From: Piper betle
Lineage: Eukaryota > Streptophyta > Magnoliopsida > Piperales > Piperaceae
Length of the DNA stretch: 64,000 bases
Assembly: GCA_033002965.1 (NCBI GenBank)
Contig: JAURVB010012903.1
Span: 1 to 64,000, forward strand
Reading direction: 5' to 3'
Shown here: one piece after another, positions 1 through 14,475 of the stretch
Layout of the letters: every line of letters begins with the position of its first letter
Position numbering within the stretch: the stretch's first letter is position 1
Program-made: the position numbers and the translations under genes
Notes under the pieces: generated by a model
Databases searched by the model: none
Seen by the model: only the letters and a program-made list of their open reading frames with translations
Told to the model about the DNA's origin: nothing

Positions 1-1071
1 AGTATTTCTTATTAGGATGTACTAATGATGTGACCACATACAACGAGTATACATCATATAGAGATATCAGTATTTTACTGAAGGGTGGGCTTCGATGTAG
101 GTTTTAAAGTTTAAGCTCACCATAGATTTCCAGATCGCATGACATATTAAGTGGCTATTTTTTATGACCAAGCCACTTTGACGTATTTTACTTCCATGAT
201 TAATAACCCTCGAAGATGAGACCCTCAAGTCTAATTTTGAAAATAAAATCCACCGCAAATTACCTTTTGACATATTATATAAATTTCTTCATAGGCTTAT
301 ATATGATTTTTTTGAGTTTTTTAGTGATATGTGAGACAAAGGAAAAAAGATAATAGAGTCTTGAGATAGGGCATATGTTAGTCAAAACGGGCTTTGTATT
401 TGGTGATTTCTGTTCAATTCTCGAGGGATCCTGACAATTCCACCTTTGAGTTCCTCAAACCCGAATAAGTGTGGAGGATTACGGGTACTGTAATACAGCG
501 CATGTGTAGACTTATGGTTTCAAAGGGTACTGAAGGTGTATTTTTAAGAGTACTTGGCCTATGTACTTAGAGTCAAGAGTGATACGAAGGAAGAAGAGAT
601 GAAGTATGAGATGAGTAAGAAAGGGCACGTTGTCTCGTGAGGTCGATGGCTCATAATTAACGCCCTTATAATTGATTCTGTGAAGGATTATATAAATGTT
701 TTCATTTAACAAGAGGTTCAGCTCTCCTGTGCCAATTTGACTGTTAGTTATTTCTAAATTAGTAATGAATTTATTGACGTTTTCCCTATTATATATATAA
801 GTTTCGTGATTCTCGGTCTACTTTAGTGTGAGGAGAGATAAACTCTACACACACTTGAGCTTAGCGTATTTATTTTCTTTTACATTTTCCTTTATATTTT
901 ATGTGTTTTTTATGCATATTTACCGATGTTCTCCATTCTCTTAATACTAAGTTGGTTACTTCGATCTATATTATTAATCAAATTTTATAAACTAGCTGCA
1001 TTAAACATGACTCAACTTGATCACGATATTTCTGATCTGATTCTTAGGTGAACCGAAATCGGGGTGTCACA
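1..1071 (+). mobile_element. 3' part of a diverged family A LTR (copy A1)
   Basis: The stretch matches the solo LTR at 14476-17169 and the reverse complement of copies at 33462-36404 and 61252-63070. Shared landmarks are a block around 200-300 that reads into a TATA box (TATATAAA at 276-283), a block at 420-530 carrying CGAGGGATCCTGACAA-type sequence, and the terminus GGTGTCACA at 1063-1071, equivalent to GGTGTTACA in A3. The window begins inside the element, so its 5' part is not visible. Orientation is inferred from the TATA box. No internal coding region follows. It is strongly diverged, with many substitutions against A3 and A5, so it is probably an old copy. Confidence 0.75.
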
Positions 1072-1800
1072 TGCATATTTGTTGTGTGTGTTCACATCAT
1101 CAATACATCTTAATAAGGAGGACAATGTTAAATAAACCTACAACCAAACATTCAGCATACAAATCAAGACATGATAAAAGAAATAACTAATAACCAAATA
1201 ATAACTAAATAATTAAATACATTCATGAATGCATATATAAATAATAAATACATTTAAATAACAATACTCTAATCATAAAATAATAGTATCATATACTATA
1301 TAAATGCACAGCTAAACCCGAATAAATATTGTATATGCTCATGTTAGTAAATATTTAAATAATTAAATAAATAAATACATAATCATTCAATAAATAAATA
1401 AATAAATATTTAATATTAATTAATCATGAATAATAATAATATCATAGTTATCTAATACAGAATGCGTAATTAAATACAAAAAATAATAACATACATGCAG
1501 TATATATATATATAATATATATATAATATACAATTTAGTAAACATAAATAAGACTAATATTAATGAATAAATAAAATATTAATAATAAGAAATAATCATG
1601 TAAATATTCATTATATATAAATAAAAATAAATAATAATAATAATAAATAAATAAATAAAAATACTCATAATATCTAAAATATACTAAATAATATAAATAT
1701 ACTTGTAAATTAATGAATGGGTTCTTAAATTATCGAAAATGGTAAATAAACGGCCAAAAACGACTAAAAATAAGCGGAAAAAAATTAAATTAGGCCAAGT
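1072..1800. other. AT-rich low-complexity intergenic stretch
   Basis: This is dominated by AATAAATA and ATAATAAT-type low-complexity sequence with a short TA run near 1500-1530. I see no coding signal or recognisable repeat family here. Confidence 0.6.
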
Positions 1801-2284
1801 CAAATTGATTTGGGTCGAAAAGTTTTTTAAATTAAAGGACAATTATCGTTATTAAAAAATTCCCTATTCCAACTTCTTCTTATTCTCCGCTATTGGGCTT
1901 TCATTGGGCCCGCGAGGGTTTGGATCACTCGACTGCACCGTCACTGCCGGCATTGAATCACGGCAAGGCGCACCGTCGACTTCACTTCAAGAACGGTGAA
2001 CAACCCCTAATGTCGACGGTGAGAACCCTAACGTCGTCTCCGCCGTGTCCGTACCCCCGCCGTCGTCGTCGTCGTCTCCCTCCTTCAAACCCTAATGCCG
2101 CCATGTCCTCCTCCTCCTGCGACGACGACTTCCCCCACTTGTCCGCCGACGACCAGCCCTTCGATCCCCACCACCGCTTCAGCCATCCTCCCCACGCCGC
2201 CGCCTCTGCGGACGCCGACGTTCCCGACGAATACGCCGCTGCCAACGCCGATGTGGCCTCCTCCATCGCTGCCAAGCGCAAGGA
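1800..2284 (+). pseudogene. Truncated duplicate of the 5' end of the trihelix-kinase gene
   Basis: This copy reproduces the upstream region and the first about 60 codons of the gene at 7363-10990: the GGGCTTTCATTGGGCCCGCG promoter block (about 1895), the leader with CGTCGTCGTCGTC, and an ATG at about 2103 starting MSSSSCDDDF, against MASSSCDDDF in the full gene. Similarity continues through the DVPDEYAAANAD stretch and ends near 2284, after SIAAKRK. Beyond that point the sequence is unrelated to the gene and matches the repeat that begins at 4374. The trihelix and kinase domains are absent. It is therefore a 5' gene fragment rather than a functional gene, although its promoter-like block is kept, so it could still be transcribed. 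The chance reading frame continuing past the break adds about 14 residues only. Confidence 0.8.
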
Positions 2285-3295
2285 TTGGATGGTTGTATTG
2301 TGTTATGGATCGTGTTTGTGATGGTTAAAAATTGTATGTATTCTCGGTGTAAATAAATAAAAACTAGTAAGTTTTTGGGTTAAAATTTTTTCCCCCCACT
2401 TTATAAGCAATGATTGACCACAGAAAGGCCGCAAGTCTCTGTCCTAGCAAAATGGCGACCTGTCAGTTTTGTTGTAGGAAGGAAGCTTCGTGGAAGGAGC
2501 CCTCGTGCACACACATGCTTAAACAGGCGGCAGGATGTTTCTATGTTTAACGATAATATATTTTTTCGTACACAATCTAAATGCCTCAATGTTGGATATC
2601 GCGTATCAGATTTTCGATAGATGCAGGAATTATAATTTTGTCTACCATTAAATCATTTGTCCGTTTTCGCTTTAATAATTTTCGGTGGCACGTACTTTTA
2701 TTAAGGGAAAAAATTATCTACTTGGCCTACAATGTTCGTCGACTTTGTGAGGCATAGAGCCAATTCTTTTACTATCACCATTGTTTATTATTTATATATA
2801 TAATTCAATCTACAAACCAAAGACTTATATCTTCAATGTTCATTTATCAATTATTGGCTTCTCAATAGTAGTGACCCAATTAAGAATTCTAATAGCAACA
2901 AAAATCTCCTAATCACATTCCTATATTTAACATATTTTAATTCCTTATCTTATGAGGGAATTTTTAAAAAAACTTTAAGAAAAAATGATTCTGAATTCTA
3001 AGCAAAAACTTTCAATGATGTATGACTTAGGTATTGAGAGTGTTATATAAGTTCATTTGGGGTACTGTAAACTCAATTATCTTAGGTGTATTTTATTAAC
3101 AAAATCTAATCAAATAAATGAAAATTTGAAATTTATTAAAATAAATCCAAACTTAAATAAATAAAAGCTCAAATTCGATTTCATTTAAATTTTAAGTCTC
3201 TGGTTGAGTAGCATAAAATAGATATAAATAGCATAAAAAATTTAAATGACCAACTTTATTTACTATATTTATAAGAAAAATTAGTATATGCTCCT
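2285..3295 (+). repeat. Repeat X, copy 1
   Basis: This is a noncoding block closely similar to 4374-5683, starting at TGGATGGTTGTATTG and ending at TATATGCTCC. Copy 1 lacks about 270 bp that copy 2 has around 5175-5445. It is fused on its left to the truncated gene duplicate and broken on its right by the family A fragment at 3296. It has no coding capacity that I can support. Confidence 0.75.
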
Positions 3296-4034
3296 TATAA
3301 AACCCGTGATTCAAGTCAAAGTTTTATATCCATAAACCGATCGGTTTAGCTGTTGGTTTAAGTTGAGTATGTTTCAGAACACGTGTACTGAGCCAACGTT
3401 GGTCGCGTGTATGAGTCATTAAAATCATGTGCACTCAAGCATATGATAATAATGTCATGAATACAACAAAAAGAATAAATTATTAGAATATATAAGAGTA
3501 TGCCAGTTTACCGTTTATTTTATTTTTATCTATAGTGGATTGTAAAATTAGTTTTAGGTCATTTACCACGTTAAGACGCATTATGGTGAAGTTTAGGTGG
3601 GCTGTTAATTATAGAGCATGTCATTATGATGTTGTGGTGGTTATTTTATTTTATAAGATTTTCCCTATTTTTCTATATTTTTGTAGAAATTATTACGAGC
3701 TAATTATTATTTTGACTTAAGTCGGAGTCAAGTCAATACTTATTTACGATATTGTCATCGACCACCCCTGACCCTTTTCTTTTCCCCAAACCCTAATCGT
3801 TGCCGCAATCGGGTGGTCGCTTCGACATCTTTGACCAACCCACGACCCTTCCCGACTAGCAGCGGAGCGCACTGCCGCATAAGCCGACCAGATCTAGTCA
3901 CTCACCATCGACCGCTTATGTTTTAGCCATTTTTCGGTGAGCCGCCACCTCTGTTGACCACATCGGCATCGTAGACGCGTCAGGCTCACCGACTTGGTTT
4001 CAACGAGTACCCAATACCCCTATTATTTTGCCAG
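3296..4034 (+). mobile_element. 5' fragment of a family A LTR (copy A2)
   Basis: From TATAAAACCCGTGATTC onward this matches the first about 900 bp of A3 (14476-15400), with the expected TGTAAAAC start changed to TATAAAAC. Landmarks in order are the AACGTTGGTCGCGTGTATGAG block, the AAGACGCATTATGGTG block and the CCACCCCTGACCCTTTTC block. Similarity stops near 4034, so it is 3'-truncated. It sits exactly at the right edge of repeat X1, where X2 continues uninterrupted, which suggests it inserted into X and was later cut by a deletion. Confidence 0.75.
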
Positions 4035-4112
4035 TAATAAATTTTCCTTATAATTTTGTAAGAAAACAAAATTCCTTAACAATCAATAATTGAAAAAATA
4101 TTTTACTAGCCA

Positions 4113-4272
4113 CCAACGCTACAGGGGTAGTTTAGAAAATTTTTGACGATGAATATTGATGAGTTAATTAATTTCTTAGATTGAAATATCTCCCAACGCT
4201 ACAGGGGTAGTTTAGAATATTTTTGACGATGAATATTGATGAGTTAATTAATTTGTTAGATTGAAATATCTC
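4113..4272 (+). repeat. Tandem duplication, 2 x 80 bp
   Basis: Two adjacent copies begin CCAACGCTACAGGGGTAGTT at 4113 and 4193 and run through GATTGAAATATCTC. They differ at only a few positions, so this is a recent local duplication. It is noncoding. Confidence 0.85.
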
Positions 4273-4373
4273 TGTCTCAACCTAAGATTCATGTTTCCAC
4301 TTGATGGAAGGCACAATAGTAGTTATTTTTGTATTTTTATTAATGTATATGGTTTTGTTGTAATTGCATCGTA

Positions 4374-5683
4374 TATGGATGGTTGTATTGTATTACGGAT
4401 CTTGTTTGTGATGGTTAAAAATTGTATGTATTCTCGGTGTTTGACGCCGTTGTCCGTTGTCCCATAAATAAATAAAAACTAGTAAGTTTTTGGGTTAAAA
4501 AAGTTTTTCCACTTTATAAGCAATGATTGCCCACAAAAAGGGCCACCCATCACGTCCCTAATAAAGGGCGATCTGTCTGCTTGTAGGAAGGAAGCTTCGT
4601 GGAAGAAGCGCAGGTGCACACATGCTAAATTAGGCGGCAGGATGTTTCTGTGTTTAACGATAACATATTTTTATATATTTTTCGTACACAATCTAAATGC
4701 CCCACGGTTGTATATCGCGTATCAGGTTTTCGATAGATGTTAAGCAGGAATTATAATTTTGTCTACCATTAAATCATTTGTCCGTTTACGCTTTGATTAT
4801 TTTCGGTGGCACTATGCACTTTTATTAAGGGGAAAAAATTATGTGCTTGGCCTACAATGCTCTTTGACTTTGTGTGCCATAGACCCAATTCTTTTACTAA
4901 CACCATTATTTATTATTTATATATATAATTCAATCTACAAACCAAAGGCTTATCTCTTCAATGTTCATTTATCAATTATTGGCCTCTCAATAGTAGTGAC
5001 CCGATTAAGAATTCCAATAGCAGCAAAAATCTCCTAATCACATTCCTATATTTAAAATATTTTAATTCCTTATCTTTTGAGGGAAAATTTTTTTTAATTT
5101 AAGAAAAAATGATTCTGAATTCTAAGCAAAAACTTTCAATGATGTATGACTTAAGTACTGAGAGTTTTATATAGTTAATTTGGAGTAAAAAAATCAAACG
5201 TTTGAAGATTAAATAAAAGCGGAGTTTATGACAGTTCATCTGTTCTAAATTTTAGATATTTTATCAAATAGTTTTGGTCCAAAGAGCTCCATTATTGATC
5301 ATAATAATATTATTTAACTCTTCGGCAGGAAGTTAACTCATGTGCTTCCCTTAGTGCAGTGTTTACTAAGAGTTAAGGTAATTCAAAGTCAAATAATTTA
5401 TGTAAATATAATGGTTATGAAATAAAAGTTTATTTTTTTTAATTTAAAGTGCTGTAAACTCAATTATCTTAGTTGTATTTTATTAACGAAATCTAATCAA
5501 ATAAATGAAAATCTGAAATTTATTAAAATAAATCCAAACTTAAATAAATAAAGGCTCAAATTCAGTTTCATTTAAATTTTAAGGCTATGTTTGGTTAACA
5601 TGATATGGATATAAATGATCTAAAAAATTTAAAAGGTCAACTTTATTTAATATATTTATAAGAAAAATTGGTATATGCTCCCT
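4374..5683 (+). repeat. Repeat X, copy 2
   Basis: Second copy of the block at 2285-3295, about 1.3 kb because it carries roughly 270 bp extra (about 5175-5445). Its left flank (4273-4373) is not shared with copy 1. It is AT-rich and noncoding. It lies upstream of the intact trihelix-kinase gene, whereas copy 1 lies downstream of the truncated gene fragment. Any duplication model must explain that swapped order. Confidence 0.75.
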
Positions 5684-5874
5684 ATATTTTATATTAAAAT
5701 TAATAATCATCATCATCAAGTATATCACTCATATACTCTCCTAGATGGAAAAATAATTCTAAGAAAATTAATTATACATGAGAGAATGCATGGGTCACCC
5801 ACTTAAAAGTAATTATTATTCTTATTTGGATGTAATTATACTAAATTTAGATACAAAATAATTTATTTAATATT

Positions 5875-5877
<3 letters not shown>

Positions 5878-5912
<35 letters not shown>

Positions 5913-6530
5913 GATTAGCATCCAACGGCCGGGGGGGGGGGGGGGCGGCCATCTTGGCTGTGCTGCAGTAAATTTTGGCCGTTGAATTAGCATCTAACGG
6001 CCAAGATCTAAAAAAAGGGGGGGGGGAGGCGCCGGCGACAGTGGACAGGGGGTGCGGCGCGGCAAGGTGGCGGGCGGAGGCCGAGGGGGGCGCTGCGAGG
6101 TGGCGGGCGGGGGCCAAGGGGGCGCGGTAGGGTGGTGGGCAGGGGACGAGGGACGGAGGGGCGACGCGCTCAGGGTGGTGGGCAGGGGACAGGGTGGCGG
6201 GCGGGGGACAGGTGGCGGTTGTGTCGCCCGGCGACAGGGCGGCAGGCCGGCAGGGGAAGACCCGAGGCGGCTAGATCCGCCGCCCCGTCGCCCGGCGGTT
6301 ACGTTGCCGCCCCCGGCAGGCCGGCGACGGGCAGGGCAGGGGGTGGTCTCGCGTCGGTCGGGGCGGCGGCGACCGGTGGCAGCGACGCGGCGACCGGCGG
6401 CGGCGGCGACACGGCTAACATCGGCTCTATTCTTTTTTTTTATGGGGGGCATGTTTCAGCCGTTAGATTTGATCCAATGGGTGAAACACTACAGCACAAC
6501 CATCTTGGCTATCCCCCCTCTATATATAAT
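5878..6530. mobile_element. GC-rich island with inverted-looking ends, possible MULE-type element
   Basis: A (TA)n run (5878-5907) leads into AACGGCC and a 15-G run (5931-5945), then GGCCATCTTGGCTGTGCTGCAGT. The right side, read on the minus strand, gives ATAGCCAAGATGGTTGTGCTG followed by sequence containing TCTAACGGCTG. The two ends thus form an imperfect inverted repeat about 0.55 kb apart. Between them, 6030-6420 is extremely GC-rich, with degenerate GGCGGGCGGGGGACA-like repeats, in an otherwise AT-rich region. Long open frames here are what any GC-rich sequence would give, and I do not call a gene. A nonautonomous Mutator-like element carrying captured GC-rich sequence is possible; I saw no clear target-site duplication. 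Confidence 0.4.
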
Positions 6531-6539
6531 GCATATAAT

Positions 6540-7036
6540 AACTTTTAGTAATATTATTTATTGTGAAAATTTTATTTTATTTACGTTATTTTCATAATCA
6601 CTACTTTAATAAGTATTTTCATCGAGCCAAATCATTGTTGGGGAGTCGTAATTACATGGGAATAATTTTTTTATATTACCTATCAATAGAAAAACAAATA
6701 TAATTATTAAAAAAATTATAAATTATCTAAAATACTTAATTATATTTAAATTTTAAAAAATTACAAGACGTCGTCGCCGCAGGGTATAGCCACCAACTAG
6801 GCTGCCTAGTGGCATCTAGGTTCAGCCATCCTAGGGTCATGGGCGGCCAGGTCGCCCCTACGCCTTGGCCACGGGTGGCCTAGCTGCCCTTGGGCCGTAG
6901 CCGGAGGCCGCTCTCTATAAGAAAGGTTTTTTAAATTAGAGGACAGTCTTGTCATTATAAAAAAATTCCCGTTCTAATGTCCACTGATTCTCCCACTATT
7001 AGGCAAGAGGGTTTCTTTTTTCCTTAAGCAATTCAG
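6540..7036. other. Noncoding upstream region of the trihelix-kinase gene
   Basis: AT-rich sequence with a GC-rich patch at 6770-6910. From about 6920 (TTTTTTAAATTAGAGGACAG) it matches the region before the truncated gene duplicate (about 1810), so the duplicated segment started at least here. Confidence 0.5.
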
Positions 7037-7232
7037 AAGGCCCAATCGTGGGCTACTGGGCTTTCATTGGGCCCGCGAGGGTTTGGACCACTTGACGGCA
7101 TCGTTACCGGCTGCGTTGCATCACGGCAATTCACAAGGCCCAATCGTGGGCTACTGGGCTTTCATTGGGCCCGTGAGGGTTTGGACCACTTGACGGCATC
7201 GTTACCGGCGGCGTTGCATCACGGCGAAGCCC
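7037..7232 (+). promoter_or_regulatory. 98-bp tandem duplication carrying site II (GGCCCA/TGGGCC) motifs
   Basis: A 98-bp unit is present twice in tandem (starts at 7037 and 7135), with only a few differences. Each unit has GGCCCA (7039 and 7137) and TGGGCC (7068 and 7166). Such site II elements are known targets of TCP factors in promoters of plant housekeeping and growth genes. The block lies 130-325 bp before the start codon at 7363, so it is core promoter or 5' leader. The truncated duplicate at 1895 has only one unit, so the doubling is specific to the intact copy. Confidence 0.65.
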
Positions 7233-7362
7233 ACCGTCGACTCCACTTCAAGAACGATCAACAACCCTAACGTCGACGGCGAGAACCCTAACGTCGTCTC
7301 CCCCGTCTCCGTTCCCCCGCCGTCGTCGTCGTCGTCTCCCTCCCTCAAACCCTAACGCCGCC

Positions 7363-10990
<3,628 letters not shown>

Positions 10991-13085
10991 ACGATCCTCA
11001 GATTCATTAGTGTTAAGATTAAATTAAATAGAAGGAAACGAACAAGCACAGCGCACAGAATCTTGCAAGCCTTATCAAGTTGTTTGATAGCTTGTGGGTT
11101 GCTAATTTGTATCTGCAGATTATAACTCGTGTCCCTGCTAACTGTAAAGTTAGCCGGTCGAGCTATACTTGGTGTATGTCATGTAAGATCTTTGTACAAT
11201 AGTACCTTGTAGATTGTAGTCAAAAGATTTAGAATATATAAAATCACTTTGGGTGGTTGCTTAGTGTTTAGCAGTTACTACATTTACTTTTTAGTAATTA
11301 TGTGTAAATCTATGTACAACAAAGTACCGAGGAATGTGTATTCATATGTCGAGTATACCACTGTAAAAGATGATGTTATTCTGATTGGGACTGGACCAAT
11401 ATTGGGCAATCACGATTACTTCATTAGGAATCGTGAGTGCTTGAATGGGCTATTCTGACTGATAGTAACATCATAATAGCAAATACAACTGATTACTATA
11501 GCAACGCCGCCAGCAATTAGCGATATCGTTTGAAACTGGTCCTTGGTGAAAGGGAGCACTCAAATCTATCAGAGAAATGTGAATAGTCATTTGAGGAGCG
11601 TAATTTTGCTTCGAGGACGAAAATCTGCTCAAAGGAAGCCTGGAAAAAAAATTCTCAAAGGAAGGAGGAAGGTTTGTGCGATCTTGTAAAAATATGTCCA
11701 CAAAAAGATAATCACGGTACCTGATACAAATTTATTACAATTAGTAGGTGCATTAATCATGATCGAGTAATATAATGAATGAATAAAGTGTCATTTTAAG
11801 AGGATGAGTGATTCATTTAATTATATTCTTAAACTGCATTATCTAAAAGCAAGAGAAAGATTTTTAATATTTTACAAGGTAAATTCTAATCTAAAAATAA
11901 ACTAAAAAGAAAATATGATTTAATCTAAGAATAAAGTTTTCTCATACGCAAATGCTATATTAAAGATTCAATTTTATGTAAACCAATTAGTGACAAAATA
12001 AAAATTTCCAACTCTATCACCGGCCAACGGTGGTTATAAATTACACCCACCAATTTGTCTGACTTTGAAACCTTTTACAAGTATTAGCGGTCTCCTCGCC
12101 CCCACCCCTTTTGCCTATATAAACCCCAATTTGTTGACCCACTGGGTGGCCCCTAATGAGGGTTATTGGCAAATGAGAATATACATAGCTAAGCGGAACT
12201 AGTTTGTATATCGTGGTTGATGTGAATAGCACTTGAGCGTAGCTTGTGATTCAACCCTTCGCGGTGCTATAAAATCCCACAAGGGGAGCCGCTGCAGGGG
12301 TGTGGGTGCAGCTGACACGGTAAGTCAAGACGGGCCAAGGCATTTTTGTAAGGACAATAGTCGTAGTTATCAACTCTCATTGGCTATGTGTGTTTATGAG
12401 CAGCCAATATTAGCCCACATTATTTGTATATATAAGTAACACTGGGCATTCTATGGGAGTCATAATCCTTTTAATATTCTTAGTGAATGTGAATTTTTAT
12501 GATATAGTAATCAGTTATATTATATTGTATAAGACTATGGAATATATTAATCCTTACTTGGACTTAATGGAACCTTGAATTTGTGTGACAAATGTGTTCT
12601 TTTCATATATAAAATAATCACAATCTTGGAGTCTATTGTCACCTGACCTATCCAGTGATCCTGATAATAGCAGTCAAAGCATATTATATAAATATTGGAG
12701 AACCTGTTCAATCTTGTATCATATAGCAACTTATAATCTAGAAAAATTTGGTGTTGTTTTATTTGAAATAAACTATATGTTCTCCATATTTTACACGAAA
12801 CGCGTTATCATTATATGAGCCCATTTGATCTTAATTAAGGTGTCAAACAATTATTATCTTACCCTTGATTAAAAAAAATAGGGTGTTACAATTATCATCT
12901 ATGAGACCGAAAAAGAACAAGGTTACTTAGAGACCATGCAAGAAAAAGAAGGTATAATGTGAGCTTGTCGTCAAAGAAGCTTGACATCCCGAATTTTAAA
13001 AGCCATGAATGACAATAGGAAGGAATTTGTCTTTCTATTATTATCATCACAACTATCAAAGCAAGATGAAAGAAATTTAGATTTA
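10991..13085. other. 3' flank of the kinase gene and intergenic sequence
   Basis: The gene's 3' UTR presumably occupies the first few hundred bases. The rest is AT-rich. A good TATA motif (CCTATATAAACCCC) lies at about 12114, and a sequence ending GGGTGTTACA (12881-12890) resembles an LTR terminus, so 12.0-12.9 kb may be a further LTR. I could not find its start or a target-site duplication. The piece just before the solo LTR at 13091 is coding-like on the plus strand (SRILKAMNDNRKEF) but was not recognised. Confidence 0.4.
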
Positions 13086-13090
13086 GAGAC

Positions 13091-14445
13091 CGATAACTTT
13101 GTAACAGAGTTATTATTCTTTGTATTTTATATTAAGTTTTTTGTCATGTTTCAGGTTATTTTTATTTCAATTTTATTAGTTTATAAGTTTATTAGTTATT
13201 ATTAATAAAGTGAGAAATCATTGTGATTTTGGTGTAAAAAATACTAATTAATATTATTCTAATACGGTATAAGAATTAGATGATCTAGAACAAATTCGGG
13301 ACAAACTCAAGCTGAAAAAGCATAATTTGGTGTTCTGGCCAGAACCCCAGTGCTAGAGTGTCGGGATTCAGAGCGCCGAGCGTTGTCCCTGTAGTTAAGA
13401 AAAATTTATGGCCGAAACCCAAGTGCTAAAGGGCCGGGATTCAGGGTGCTCGAGCGCTGGCAATAGGAAAATAACTTTTTTGATATTTTAGGAAATTATG
13501 GTGGGGCCCCACTTGTAATATTAGGTGGATCATTTATAAACTTGATTAGGGTTTTGTAAAAACTCTGGGAAAACTTTGGACGACTAGGTAACGGCACAAA
13601 AAACAAGAAGGAACAATGAAGATGTTGAATCACAAGAAGACACTTTCCCAAAAAGATTTTTTTTATTTTAATTTAATTTTCTTTGTACTTAAATAATCTC
13701 TTGCATATCACATATGTATTTTTTAAGTTTAGTCAAATATTTTACGGACTAAATTCTTTTCTAAGATTTTCAATGACACCTAGTGCATGAATTAATAAAG
13801 ATTATTAATTTTTATCTATGTGATTGTATTTTTGGATCATCTATTTTATTTTATTCTTAATGTTACCATTAGACTCGTCATCTATTGTTAGATCTATAGA
13901 TTTGATTTTATCTAAAAGTAAAAATATTAAATTTTTTATTAAGTAGAATAACATTTGTTCATCTATTTATGGTGATTTACATATAAGATAGAGATATGCT
14001 CATAGATCTTGGTAATTATTAAGGGAAGAAATTAAAGTATCCTTTGCATACACAATTTTATGGAAATATAAAAGTTGAGTGCAAGTGATAAGTTTATGGT
14101 GACTTGAGAAATTGTAATGAATAATTAATTCTCGTGGTTAATGATCTAAATATGTAATTCATATGTAGAAGTTATAACGTTAATTATATAGAACACGAGA
14201 TGAAATTAAAAATCCTATGTTTGACGTCTTTAAGTTAATATTTGACTTGAATATTTCATATTAAATTAGTTTAGTCTTAATTCATAATTTAATCACTCTT
14301 TAAATTCACTTTCATTTAAATATAATTAATTAAATTATTTTTGGTAACTGAGAATTTATAATACTAATTTCTTGTGAGACGATATTTATTTATCACTTTT
14401 AATATTTGATTTGGCACCTGTATTTGCGTTATAATTTCCACATCA
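13091..14445 (+). mobile_element. Solo LTR of the Athila-like family (E), TSD GAGAC
   Basis: The element is bounded by GAGAC at 13086-13090 and again at 14446-14450, a perfect 5-bp target-site duplication. It starts CGATAAC (TGATAAC with one change) and ends CACATCA. The first about 950 bp match the reverse complement of the LTR at 26815-27765, which directly abuts an Athila-type polypurine tract and pol gene. That match identifies the family and sets this copy's sense to plus. No internal sequence or second LTR is nearby, so it is a solo LTR left by LTR-LTR recombination. It contains a self-complementary CTCGAGCGCT-type motif near 13448. Confidence 0.85.
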
Positions 14446-14475
14446 GAGACCACAGTTGTCAAGTAAAGAAGTCAC

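Noticed and set aside
6052..6597. Two overlapping long open frames in the GC-rich island
   Set aside because: Extreme GC content leaves stop codons rare in all frames. The products are Arg/Gly/Pro-rich without any domain, and frames are open on both strands.
12105..12440. TATA-like CCTATATAAACCCC followed by a short open frame
   Set aside because: The frame lacks an ATG start and homology. It may be the promoter of an undefined LTR, but no ends or TSD were found.
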